Positions 9,551 to 18,241 of a stretch of DNA of 64,000 nt are shown one piece after another. The notes under the pieces were generated by a model that did not search any database, was not told the origin of the DNA, and worked only from the letters and a program-made list of their open reading frames with translations. Source of the stretch: an uncultured Clostridium sp. (GTDB lineage: Bacteria > Bacillota > Clostridia > Clostridiales > Clostridiaceae); assembly GCF_900769625.1 (NCBI RefSeq), contig NZ_CAAGHK010000013.1, positions 57,095 to 121,094 of the forward strand, given 5' to 3'. How positions within the stretch are numbered: position 1 is the first letter of the stretch; every line of letters starts with the position of its first letter. Position numbers and translations under genes: made by a program.

Positions 9551-10525
9551 TTGAGAATAGAAATAGGGGTCAATGAAGCAGGGCAGAGACTTGATAAATT
9601 TTTAAGAAAATTATTGAAGGATGTGCCATTAAGCGCAATATTTAAAGCTTTAAGAAAGAAAGATATAAGAGTAAACGGCAAGAAACAGAATGAAAAATAT
9701 TTTCTTGAAGAAGGTGACGTAGTAGAAATTAAGTACATACAAAGCAAAAAGGAAGACAAAACACAGAAGTTTATAAAAGTAGATCCTAAGCGTATGAAGA
9801 TAATTTTTGAGGATGAAAACATGGTTATAGTTGAAAAATGGCCAGGAATTCTTGTTCATTCAGATTCAAGTGACAAGAAAGAAGAAACATTAACAGATTA
9901 TGTTCTTTCTTATTTAAATGATAAAGGTGATTATCTTCCAGAAAATGAAGTGACATTTACACCAGCAGCCTGCAACAGATTAGATAGAAATACATCTGGA
10001 ATGATAATGTTTGGTAAAACATTTGAAGGATTAAAATGTATTAATGAAGCAATAAGAGAGGATGAAGTTAAGAAATACTATTATACACTTGCAAAGGGAA
10101 GAGTAAAAGAAGGTTTGTATGAAGGATATATAGTTAAAAACCCTGAAACTAACATATCAACAGTTTATGATAAAGAAGTGAAGAATTCTAAAAAGATTGC
10201 AATGGAAGTAAGAGTAGTAGAAACTAACGGTGCATATTCATTCCTTGAAATTAATCTTATTACAGGAAGAAGTCATCAGATTAGAGCACATCTTTCTCAT
10301 GCAGGAACTCCAATAATTGGTGATAATAAGTACGGTGATAAGAAGCTAAATTCATTCTTTGAAAGTAAATATGGATTAAATTATCAATATCTATATGCAT
10401 ATAAATTAAACTTCAGAAAGATAAAAGGTAAGCTTGAATATTTAGACAACAAGACGATAGCAGTAGCATTACCTCCATTATTTAAAAAAATAAAACAAGA
10501 TGTATTTAAGGTTTCATTCAGATAG
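9551..10525 (+). CDS. RluA-family pseudouridine synthase
   Basis: Converts specific uridines in rRNA (or tRNA) to pseudouridine. An N-terminal S4 RNA-binding domain (GQRLDKFLRKLLKDVP to DIRVNGKK) precedes the catalytic domain, whose RLDRNTSGM holds the catalytic Asp, and the C-terminal GRSHQIRAHLSHAGTPIIGD motif. The 324-residue, S4-bearing layout fits the RluC/RluD group. The start is TTG 9551 after TAGGAG. The next gene begins 10 bases after its stop, so the two probably share a transcript. Confidence 0.93.
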   Translation: MRIEIGVNEAGQRLDKFLRKLLKDVPLSAIFKALRKKDIRVNGKKQNEKYFLEEGDVVEIKYIQSKKEDKTQKFIKVDPKRMKIIFEDENMVIVEKWPGILVHSDSSDKKEETLTDYVLSYLNDKGDYLPENEVTFTPAACNRLDRNTSGMIMFGKTFEGLKCINEAIREDEVKKYYYTLAKGRVKEGLYEGYIVKNPETNISTVYDKEVKNSKKIAMEVRVVETNGAYSFLEINLITGRSHQIRAHLSHAGTPIIGDNKYGDKKLNSFFESKYGLNYQYLYAYKLNFRKIKGKLEYLDNKTIAVALPPLFKKIKQDVFKVSFR

Positions 10526-10534
10526 GAGGTAATC

Positions 10535-12145
10535 ATGGAAGAGAAAGCAGCCAATAAGGGCTTTTTAATTCTTTCAATAGCCGGAATAGCAAGTAAAATA
10601 ATATCAGTATTTTATATTCCTCTTCTGCAGAGAATTCTTGGATTGAGCGGATACGGAATATATCAGAACTGTTATGAGGTATTTTTATTTGCATATGCAA
10701 TAACTAATCTTGGAACCCAGCCAGCAATTGCAAAGGTTGTAGCAGAACTTACTGCATTAGAAAAACATGAAGATGCTATAAGGACATTAAAATTATCAAG
10801 AACACTGCTTGCGGCTGTCGGAGGTATAATCTCAATAATACTGATGATTTTTGGATTTCCTATAGGAAAGCTTATAGGAAATCCAGAAGCGTCTTACGGA
10901 ATACTTCTTCTTGCACCAAGTATATTCATTACATCCATATTATCTTCATATAGAGGGTTTTTCCAAGGAAAAAGCAGCATGAATGCAATAGCTGTTTCTC
11001 AGGTTGTTGAACAGGTAATAAATATTCTTGTAAGTTTAACATGTGCATTTCTTCTTGTTAAAATAAGCATTGCATATGGAAGTGCTGGAGGAACTATTGG
11101 TACATCTGTAGGTGCTCTTGTAGCATGTTTATATATGATATATGTTTATGATAAAAAGAAATTTGAAGAAGAAGCACTTGAATTACAGGCAGCAAATAAA
11201 AAAAGAATAAGAAGCAGAGCTATTGTACGAAAATTGATAAGATATGGACTGCCAATAACATTGACTGCTGGACTCCAGAACTTTGGAAGTCTTGTAGATA
11301 TGGTAAATGTAAACAGCAGACTTGCTCATGCAGGATTTACAATTGTAAAGGCTCAGGAGCTTTATGGAGTTTTAGGCAGATATAAAACGCTATTATCAGT
11401 ACCGCTTATCATTGTTACTGCTCTTGGGACAACAGTACTGCCAGCAATTGCAGCAGCAATGGCATTGAAAAATAAGAAAGATGTCCGAAAGAAAACTGGT
11501 TTTGCTTTTAGAGTGACATTTCTTATTACAATTCCAGCAGCAGTAGGGCTTTCGTGTCTTTCAAGTGAAGTATTTGAACTTTTATATGGAACAAGTCAGG
11601 GATATGAACTAATGATGATTGGATCAATTGTTCTTGTGATTCAGTCGATTGTTCAGATACAGACTACAATACTGCAGAGTATGAATAGGCTATATTTTGT
11701 TTTATTTACATTTACTATTGGTATAATTGCAAAGGTAATTGCAAATTACATTTTAGTTGGCATACCAAGTATTAATATTTTAGGTGTAGTTGGAGGAAAT
11801 TTTTTATGGTTCCTTATTCCTATGATATTAAATCAGGCAGCTTTAAATAAGGCATTAAGAGTTAAAGTACCATTCTTCCAAAATATGATTAAACCGATTA
11901 TCTCATCATTAGCAATGGCAGGTGTGATTTTCGTTATGAAACAGCCAGTTGATATAATTTTATCAATTACTAATGGCGGAAAAGCATTAAGTGGATTGCT
12001 TACACTATTGATGATTGCTGTCGGCGGATTTGTTTATCTGTATCTTATGATTCTTATTGGTGGATTGCATAAAGAGGATCTTGATAGTATATCAGTAAGG
12101 ATATACAGAATACTTCCAAGGTTCATGAGAAAAAGAATGAGATAA
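10535..12145 (+). CDS. MOP-superfamily polysaccharide/lipid flippase, SpoVB/YtgP type
   Basis: Integral membrane protein of 536 residues with about 14 hydrophobic segments, beginning KGFLILSIAGIASKIISVFY. It belongs to the MVF/polysaccharide-transporter branch of MOP flippases, which move lipid-linked sugars across the membrane. The segment PLLQRILGLSGYGIYQNCYEV and the RGFFQGKSSMNAIA loop are typical of SpoVB/YtgP proteins. In Bacillus, YtgP (MurJ) flips lipid II; that role here is inference. The ribosome site AGGAGG lies 7 bases before the ATG. A second flippase of the same superfamily faces it at 12281-13777. Confidence 0.85.
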   Translation: MEEKAANKGFLILSIAGIASKIISVFYIPLLQRILGLSGYGIYQNCYEVFLFAYAITNLGTQPAIAKVVAELTALEKHEDAIRTLKLSRTLLAAVGGIISIILMIFGFPIGKLIGNPEASYGILLLAPSIFITSILSSYRGFFQGKSSMNAIAVSQVVEQVINILVSLTCAFLLVKISIAYGSAGGTIGTSVGALVACLYMIYVYDKKKFEEEALELQAANKKRIRSRAIVRKLIRYGLPITLTAGLQNFGSLVDMVNVNSRLAHAGFTIVKAQELYGVLGRYKTLLSVPLIIVTALGTTVLPAIAAAMALKNKKDVRKKTGFAFRVTFLITIPAAVGLSCLSSEVFELLYGTSQGYELMMIGSIVLVIQSIVQIQTTILQSMNRLYFVLFTFTIGIIAKVIANYILVGIPSINILGVVGGNFLWFLIPMILNQAALNKALRVKVPFFQNMIKPIISSLAMAGVIFVMKQPVDIILSITNGGKALSGLLTLLMIAVGGFVYLYLMILIGGLHKEDLDSISVRIYRILPRFMRKRMR

Positions 12146-12213
12146 AATAACTTTATAAAAGTTAATAATTAAGCTGAGAGTTATCAAAACAGCAGAGATA
12201 TTTAAAAATATAG

Positions 12214-12255
12214 AAAAACAGAGGTATTACAATTTAAAATGCCTCTGTTTTTTCT
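12214..12255. terminator. Shared terminator between convergent flippase genes
   Basis: AAAACAGAGG pairs with CCTCTGTTTT, with A- and T-tracts on both sides, so it can work for both convergent genes. Confidence 0.8.
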
Positions 12256-12280
12256 TTTACTTAAATACTTTTAATGTATT

Positions 12281-13777
12281 TTAATCTGTTTCTCCAAAGC
12301 CGCCTAGATAAGTAAAGATTAAAAAAGTAATGCCGATTACTAGAAAGTTATTCACCATAGGGAAATCAGCTGAAAAATGCTTTGAAAAAATAGATACAAC
12401 AAGGAATACCAATAAAGCAAGAAGAAGATAGATGATGATATTGCAGATATTTATATTGATATCAATATGCTTCTTTACTTCATTTATATTCAGTAAAAAG
12501 CTTATGCTACATGCTATACAGATAGTAATGCTGTATCCAAATATATTTATAGAATGTATTGCAGTAAAAATATATAAACCTGCTAACTCTGTTATAGCTT
12601 CGATAAGTGAATTTCTTAGAATTATACCCTGCCGGTTTAAGCCGTTCAATATTCCAAACATAGTGAGTGAGGTGAAGATTATCGGTGCTGATAATGAAGA
12701 GAATCGTATATAGTTTCCTAAATCATCTCGCCCAAAGAACATTTCACCAAGATTTACAGGAACAATATTGCAGATAATTGCTGTTGCAAGGCCGAGAAGG
12801 AAAGCAAGCTTTATTACTTTACGTATTCGGAGTGAAGCTTCATACTCCTTGCCCTGATGCAGTGTCTGTGATAAGTCTGGTATAAGCAGCGTGTTGATGG
12901 TTGAAACGACTATCATTGGAATGGTTATTATTGATAGTGCCATACCATTATATTTTCCTATCATACTCAAGGCTTCTGAATAATCAAATCCGGCAGACAT
13001 CAATCGTCTTGGAACAACAAGAGTAGCAAGAGTGCCGATGACATTTGTCAGAAAACCATTGATGCATAGAGGTATAGATATACATATTACATCAAATAGA
13101 AGCTGTGAGCTGCTTTCAGAGTTTTCAAAAGAAGGAGGCATTTTTTTTATTGAATATTTATAATATATGTATAAGAAAAAAAGACTTTGGAATTCTCCTA
13201 TACATAATGCAACGGTAGCTAATGTTACCATGCCTTCGAGAGTTTTGGCCTGAGTCAGAAAAATAAGAACACTTACAGTAATGATTCTCATTGCTTTTTC
13301 ACATATGTCGATAATAGCGGGAATGGTAATCTTAGAAGTTCCGTAAAAATATCCCTTGAAAATATTCGATATTGAAATGCATATCATTGCCGGGCATATA
13401 ACTCGTATTGCATCAATAGTTCTTATATCATTAACGCCATATCTTCCGATAAAAGGTGCGGAAAAGAAAACTATAATACCAATAAAGAAAGCCCAGGTCA
13501 CATTGAATACTGATACTACACGTATTGTTTTTGAAATATTATTGTGTTCACCTTTCTGTGCATAAATAGCAGAAATTTTTGAAATTGAAGCAACTATTCC
13601 AGCAGACATTAGACATATAAATAAATTGTAAATAGGCATTACAAGATTATATAGTCCCATGCCTTCAGGACCTAGTACTTTTGAAAGATATATTGAAAAT
13701 ATAAATCCTAATATACCAGTGGTTATATTAGAAGCTGTCAGCAAAAATGAATTTCTAAAAAAATTATCCTTATCCAA
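12281..13777 (-). CDS. spoVB: Stage V sporulation protein B-like flippase
   Basis: Polytopic membrane protein (498 residues) with the SpoVB opening NSFLLTASNITTGILGFIFS and YLSKVLGPEGMGLYNLVMP. SpoVB is known to be needed for spore cortex peptidoglycan in Bacillus and is a MOP-family flippase. Internal matches include FKGYFYGTSKITIPAI and LLIPDLSQTLHQG. The start is TTG 13777, preceded by AAAGGAGTGA. The gene is convergent with the other flippase and divergent from the propeller protein at 14053. Sporulation-specific expression is inferred from the family, not seen in the promoter. Confidence 0.88.
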   Translation of the reverse strand: MDKDNFFRNSFLLTASNITTGILGFIFSIYLSKVLGPEGMGLYNLVMPIYNLFICLMSAGIVASISKISAIYAQKGEHNNISKTIRVVSVFNVTWAFFIGIIVFFSAPFIGRYGVNDIRTIDAIRVICPAMICISISNIFKGYFYGTSKITIPAIIDICEKAMRIITVSVLIFLTQAKTLEGMVTLATVALCIGEFQSLFFLYIYYKYSIKKMPPSFENSESSSQLLFDVICISIPLCINGFLTNVIGTLATLVVPRRLMSAGFDYSEALSMIGKYNGMALSIITIPMIVVSTINTLLIPDLSQTLHQGKEYEASLRIRKVIKLAFLLGLATAIICNIVPVNLGEMFFGRDDLGNYIRFSSLSAPIIFTSLTMFGILNGLNRQGIILRNSLIEAITELAGLYIFTAIHSINIFGYSITICIACSISFLLNINEVKKHIDININICNIIIYLLLALLVFLVVSIFSKHFSADFPMVNNFLVIGITFLIFTYLGGFGETD

Positions 13778-14052
13778 AGTTACTCACTCCTTTGATTAAT
13801 ATTATGATTTTAAACTTGGAAAAATTCTCAATATTATCATATATATAAAATTCATCATTTATAGAGGTCTTATTTTACATATCTCAAAATATAATCATAA
13901 TAAGGAAATATTAACAGTTATATTTGACAGTAGTGATTAATAAAAACATTTTCTAATATCCGCTTTAAAAGATAATATATATCTTTTGCGCAGATATGAT
14001 TTGTTTAATAATTTAGAAATGTCAAAAAAGGATTAAATCGGGGTGAGGTATT

Positions 14053-15351
14053 GTGAAGCATTTTATGAAGTTTGTGTTTATTTCAATAGTTATTGTAATT
14101 GCAGCATTTGCTCTTGCAGAGATTTCTGATAAATATAAAGTTAATATATTAAAAAATAATGTTACTTGGAGTATTGATAATAAAAATTGTACAGGAGCAG
14201 TAGATTTTGATAAAGATAACGATGGAAATACATATGTGGCGTATAAGCATTTTGTAAAAGTTATACGAGAAGAAGGAACGGAAGATATATTATTTAAGGA
14301 TGGATTGCTCAATATAGAAAATATAATATTTAATAATGAAAAAATCTATTATCTGTCAAATGATAAACTATATATGTATGATACATATACAAAGAATAAC
14401 AAAATATTGTTAGAGGGAATACCTGATAAAGGAAAGAATATTGACAGGAAATTAACAATGAGGGATTCCAAGTTATTGATGGCAATAGGAAGTGCTACTA
14501 ATTCAGGAGTTGCTGATAATGATGGTACGTGCGACATAAATGAAATACCTTATGATACAAGTCCTATAAATATAACGCTTTCAGGCGCTAATTATGGGGA
14601 AAAGAAGACAGGTCCATTTATGGCATATGGAAATTCAAGTCTTAAAGGTCAGAAAATAGAATGCAGGAAACTGGCAAATAGTTCGATAGTTGAAATTAAT
14701 CCTGAAACAAACGAAGTATCTTTATTTGCATGTGGAATAAGAAATGTTGCTGGATGGGATATTGATAGTGATGATAATCTCATATGTATTGTAGGAGGAA
14801 TGGAGGATAGAGGGGACAGACCTGTAAAGAGAGATTTTGATTATTTGTATAAAATAGAAAGAAACAATTGGTATGGATGGCCGGATTATAGTGGTGGTGA
14901 TCCAATTGATTCTCCTAGGTTCAAAGGAGATAAGCCGTTAACTAAAATAATAGAAAACCAGCCCAATAAAACAGTTGCTGGACCATTATTTCAGTTTAAT
15001 AATCTAAGTTCAATGGAGTATCTTGCAATTGACAGCAAAGGTATAATTTTTGAGAAGGATACCTGTATTTATTATGATAAAGCAGAAAATATGATTTCAT
15101 CAATAAATAAAGATTATGTAATAAACAGACTTCTAAAATTAAAAGACAATAGTGATGTGCGGGATATAAAAATAAAGAATAATTCAGTATATATTCTTGA
15201 CAGCGGAATTGGGTGTATTTATAAAGTAAGTTCTAATGATGGTAGTATGGTATTTAATGTTCCAAGAAGTGTATTGATATTTTTTATGGTATTGCTTGGA
15301 ATTCTTGTTTTCATATTTATGTATAAGTATAATTCGAAAAAAACAAATTAG
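14053..15351 (+). CDS. Membrane-anchored sugar-dehydrogenase-like beta-propeller protein
   Basis: The N-terminal hydrophobic segment (FVFISIVIVIAAFALA) and a C-terminal one (VLIFFMVLLGILVFIFMY) anchor an external domain. That domain resembles the glucose/sorbosone dehydrogenase (GSDH) propeller: FACGIRNVAGWDID, then NNWYGWPDYSGGDP, which matches the family's WYGWP/GGDP signature. Known GSDH enzymes use PQQ; I cannot confirm a catalytic His or PQQ ligands, and clostridia often lack PQQ, so enzyme activity is doubtful. GTG 14053 follows GGGTGAGG. It stands alone, with a terminator immediately after the stop. Confidence 0.7.
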   Translation: MKHFMKFVFISIVIVIAAFALAEISDKYKVNILKNNVTWSIDNKNCTGAVDFDKDNDGNTYVAYKHFVKVIREEGTEDILFKDGLLNIENIIFNNEKIYYLSNDKLYMYDTYTKNNKILLEGIPDKGKNIDRKLTMRDSKLLMAIGSATNSGVADNDGTCDINEIPYDTSPINITLSGANYGEKKTGPFMAYGNSSLKGQKIECRKLANSSIVEINPETNEVSLFACGIRNVAGWDIDSDDNLICIVGGMEDRGDRPVKRDFDYLYKIERNNWYGWPDYSGGDPIDSPRFKGDKPLTKIIENQPNKTVAGPLFQFNNLSSMEYLAIDSKGIIFEKDTCIYYDKAENMISSINKDYVINRLLKLKDNSDVRDIKIKNNSVYILDSGIGCIYKVSSNDGSMVFNVPRSVLIFFMVLLGILVFIFMYKYNSKKTN

Positions 15352-15357
15352 AAATAA

Positions 15358-15395
15358 AAACAGTTGTTTAACATTGTTAGACGGCTGTTTTTTGT
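15358..15395 (+). terminator. Rho-independent terminator
   Basis: A 15-pair stem with several G-U pairs (AAACAGTTGTTTAAC with GTTAGACGGCTGTTT), a 3-base loop and TTTTTT. It closes the propeller gene. Confidence 0.85.
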
Positions 15396-15509
15396 CGTGT
15401 GTTATAGGATTTAAGTTAAAATTAATTTTTAATATATGTAAACATATGGTAAGATTAAAATGTGTATATATCATGAATTTGGGGATTTTAAAATTAAAGG
15501 GTGAGAAAA

Positions 15510-16025
15510 GTGGGAAAAACAATTATTATAAATTTAGAAAAAGTAAATATAACTGGCGATGTACTAGATGTTGGTGAAAAGAATCTCGGAATTATATATA
15601 ATCTGACAAAAGAAGTTCAGGAAGAAATGAGTCTTGATTATGTTAATGAGGAGACAAAGGTTGAATTGAAAAATGATGCTTATGATGCATGTACCTTTTT
15701 CTTTGAACTCAATAAGATATGGACAAGTATTGAAAAAGAAAAAATAATTAAGGAAGTGTATAAATATATAAAAGATGATGGGGAAATATTAATATGGGAT
15801 ATCAATAAAGAAAGAGGAAAAGTGTTTAATAATAAAATAAAGGTAATACTTCCGAAAGGTAATATTAAAGAATTTGTATTTAAGAATCTTAATGTTGTTA
15901 CGTCATCAAATGTAGACGAAACAAAAAAAATCCTTGAAAAATATTTCAATATAGAAGAAACTAAAGCATGGGAAGATATTTTTTTTATAAGAGGAAAAAA
16001 ATGTACGATAAACGTAAAAGAATAG
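15510..16025 (+). CDS. SAM-methyltransferase-like protein, degenerate
   Basis: Protein of 171 residues with GDVLDVGEKNLGIIYNL near residue 14, which looks like a reduced class I methyltransferase motif I, and a later DDGEILIWDINKERG resembling the strand-4 region. The acidic post-II motif and the usual GxGxG are not complete, so SAM binding is uncertain. GTG 15510 after AAAGGGTGAG is preferred over GTG 15501, which overlaps that site. It ends 12 bases before the radical SAM gene, so the two are probably one operon and may act together. Confidence 0.55.
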   Translation: MGKTIIINLEKVNITGDVLDVGEKNLGIIYNLTKEVQEEMSLDYVNEETKVELKNDAYDACTFFFELNKIWTSIEKEKIIKEVYKYIKDDGEILIWDINKERGKVFNNKIKVILPKGNIKEFVFKNLNVVTSSNVDETKKILEKYFNIEETKAWEDIFFIRGKKCTINVKE

Positions 16026-16037
16026 GAGACATAAAAA

Positions 16038-17699
16038 ATGAAGGTTTTACTTACAGCGATTAACTCAAAGTATATACACAGTAATCTGGCAGTACGATAC
16101 TTGAGAAATTTTACAAAGGATTTAGATTATGAAGGAACGGTAAAAGAATTCACTATCAATGACAGGGAAGAAAGAATTCTTGAGGAAATAATGAGAGAAA
16201 AGCCTGATGTAGTTGCTTTTTCGACATATATATGGAATGCAGAGATGATTTCAAGAATTTCTAATCTTATTAAGAGAGTAAATCCAGAGATCGATATTAT
16301 ATATGGAGGACCTGAAGTCTCATTTGATTCAAGAACATTCCTCAAAGAAAATGTTGGTGAGTATGTTATTGAGGGTGAAGGTGAAAAAACATATAGGGAT
16401 TTTGTTTTATATAAACTTGGCAAAATTGAGCTAGAGCAGGTCAGAGGGTTACATTATAAAATTAATGGTGATGTGTTCTCTAATGAAAAGAGACCGCTGA
16501 TGAATATGGAAGAAATAGTATTCCCTTATGAGGCTGATGAAGATCTCAGCAATAAAATTGTATATTATGAAGCTTCAAGGGGATGCCCATTCAATTGTAA
16601 ATACTGTCTTTCATCAACAAGCCATGGAGTAAGATTCCTTAATATCGACAGAGTACGTGAAGAACTTCAGTACTTTATAGATAAGAAGGTGAGACTTGTA
16701 AAGTTTGTAGATCGTACATTTAACTGCAATCATAAGTTTGCAATGGCTATATGGGAATTTCTCATAAATGTAGATACGCATACTCAGTTCCATTTTGAAA
16801 TATCAGCCGATATTCTTAAGGATGCGGAAATTGAGCTTTTATCAAAAGCACCAGAAGGAAGGTTCCAGTTTGAGGTCGGTGTTCAGACGACAAATGATGA
16901 TGTGCTTAGGAACATAAACAGATTTGTTAATTTCAGCGATATAAAAGAAAAAGTTGAAGAACTTATGGAAATAAAAAATATAAAGCAGCATCTTGATTTG
17001 ATTGCAGGGCTTCCAGGAGAAGATTATGAATCATTTAGAAATTCATTTAATGATGTATATAGTATAAAGCCGGAAGAAATACAGCTTGGCTTTTTAAAAC
17101 TTCTTAAGGGATCATCAATGAGAGAAGAAGCAGAAATGTATGGGATGGAATATTCTCCATATCCTCCATATGAAATATTAAAAACTAATCTTGTAAGCTA
17201 CGAAGAAATGCTTAAACTGAAAAAAGTTGAGGAAATGGTAGATAAATATTACAATTCAGGGAAATTTAATTACATAATAAAATATTTTGAGGATAAGTTT
17301 GATACTCCATTTGATTTTTACTATAAACTAGGAATGTTTTTTGAGAATAAAGGATATTTTAATAAAAATATAGGAAACATAGAATATTATAAGGTATTTT
17401 TAGACTTTAACGATGAAATTCTGCATGAAAACAATATTTTTGTAAATGAAATAGTTAAATTTAATTATTTGTTATATAATAAGAAAAGAGGCCTTCCAGA
17501 CTTTTTGAGAAGCAGTATGTCAAAAGAAGAAGATAAAGAAATAAAGGCATCTCTTCGTGATGAGTACTCATTTAAAGAGTATCATCTTGAGAAATTCAGG
17601 ATGGACATTCAGAAGTATGTTGATGATGGATTTATAAAAGAAAACGAATGTTATTATCTATTTGATAATAGTGGTAGGTATATAAAGATAAATATGTAA
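16038..17699 (+). CDS. B12-binding-domain radical SAM protein (DUF4080 type)
   Basis: Residues 1-140 form a cobalamin-binding-like Rossmann domain (FSTYIWNAEM, IIYGGPEVSF). The radical SAM core follows, with the [4Fe-4S]-binding CPFNCKYC near residue 183, the GVQTTNDDVLRNINR segment and HLDLIAGLPGED. The last 200 residues are the extra helical region of DUF4080 proteins. The DxHxxG base-off motif is absent, so cobalamin may bind base-on or not at all. Substrate unknown; related enzymes methylate or rearrange unactivated carbons. Ribosome site AGGAG lies before ATG 16038. Its neighbour upstream resembles a methyltransferase. Confidence 0.85.
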   Translation: MKVLLTAINSKYIHSNLAVRYLRNFTKDLDYEGTVKEFTINDREERILEEIMREKPDVVAFSTYIWNAEMISRISNLIKRVNPEIDIIYGGPEVSFDSRTFLKENVGEYVIEGEGEKTYRDFVLYKLGKIELEQVRGLHYKINGDVFSNEKRPLMNMEEIVFPYEADEDLSNKIVYYEASRGCPFNCKYCLSSTSHGVRFLNIDRVREELQYFIDKKVRLVKFVDRTFNCNHKFAMAIWEFLINVDTHTQFHFEISADILKDAEIELLSKAPEGRFQFEVGVQTTNDDVLRNINRFVNFSDIKEKVEELMEIKNIKQHLDLIAGLPGEDYESFRNSFNDVYSIKPEEIQLGFLKLLKGSSMREEAEMYGMEYSPYPPYEILKTNLVSYEEMLKLKKVEEMVDKYYNSGKFNYIIKYFEDKFDTPFDFYYKLGMFFENKGYFNKNIGNIEYYKVFLDFNDEILHENNIFVNEIVKFNYLLYNKKRGLPDFLRSSMSKEEDKEIKASLRDEYSFKEYHLEKFRMDIQKYVDDGFIKENECYYLFDNSGRYIKINM

Positions 17700-17797
17700 A
17701 AATACAATTTAAATACTTTTATTTACGTTAAGATATAGTAAAATCAATAAATATATTAAATTTATGCACTGCTTGTATTATTTTTGGTTTAAAATTG

Positions 17798-17826
17798 TTG
17801 AAAAATATACATAGAACGTGTATAAT
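17798..17826 (+). promoter_or_regulatory. SigA-type promoter of the V-ATPase operon
   Basis: TTGAAA (17798-17803), 17-base spacer, TATAAT (17821-17826), about 85 bases before the first ntp start codon. Confidence 0.8.
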
Positions 17827-17914
17827 AAAACAAGTACAAAGTAATTAATACTATATAAAGTATTAATATATATTATTTTCTTTTTTACATTGAGGCATTA
17901 AAGGTGGTGATATT

Positions 17915-18241
17915 TTGGCATTAGAAGCAATCGAAGAAATCAAACAAACTGAGGCTAAGGCTAAAGAAATTATTAAAAATGCAAATGCTGAAGCAAAAGA
18001 AATTGTTCAAAAAGCTATCAGTGAAGCTGGAAAGCAATACGATGATGTTTTAGCTAACGCAAAAGAAAAAGCTGATAAGCTTATAAGCGAAGCGGTTGAT
18101 ATGGGTAACAAAGAAGCAGAACCTATATTAGCAAAAGGCAGAAAAGAAGCTGAAGATATATTAAATGTATCTGAAGACAAAAAAATTAATGCTGTAAAAT
18201 TAGTGGTTGAGAGGATAGTGAAGGTTCATGGCAATAGTTAA
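17915..18241 (+). CDS. ntpF: V-type ATP synthase subunit H/G (peripheral stalk)
   Basis: Short, highly charged coiled-coil protein (108 residues) rich in Ala, Glu and Lys, with repeated KAKEIIKNANAEAKEIVQKA-type heptads and no membrane segment. It matches the peripheral-stalk subunit (NtpF in Enterococcus hirae nomenclature) that pairs with subunit E. The start is TTG 17915 after AGGTGGTGA. It is first in the operon and overlaps ntpI by 14 bases, as expected for coupled translation. Confidence 0.88.
   Translation: MALEAIEEIKQTEAKAKEIIKNANAEAKEIVQKAISEAGKQYDDVLANAKEKADKLISEAVDMGNKEAEPILAKGRKEAEDILNVSEDKKINAVKLVVERIVKVHGNS

Noticed and set aside
12432..12713. Plus-strand frame inside spoVB
   Set aside because: It is fully contained in a well-supported gene on the other strand and has no ribosome site.
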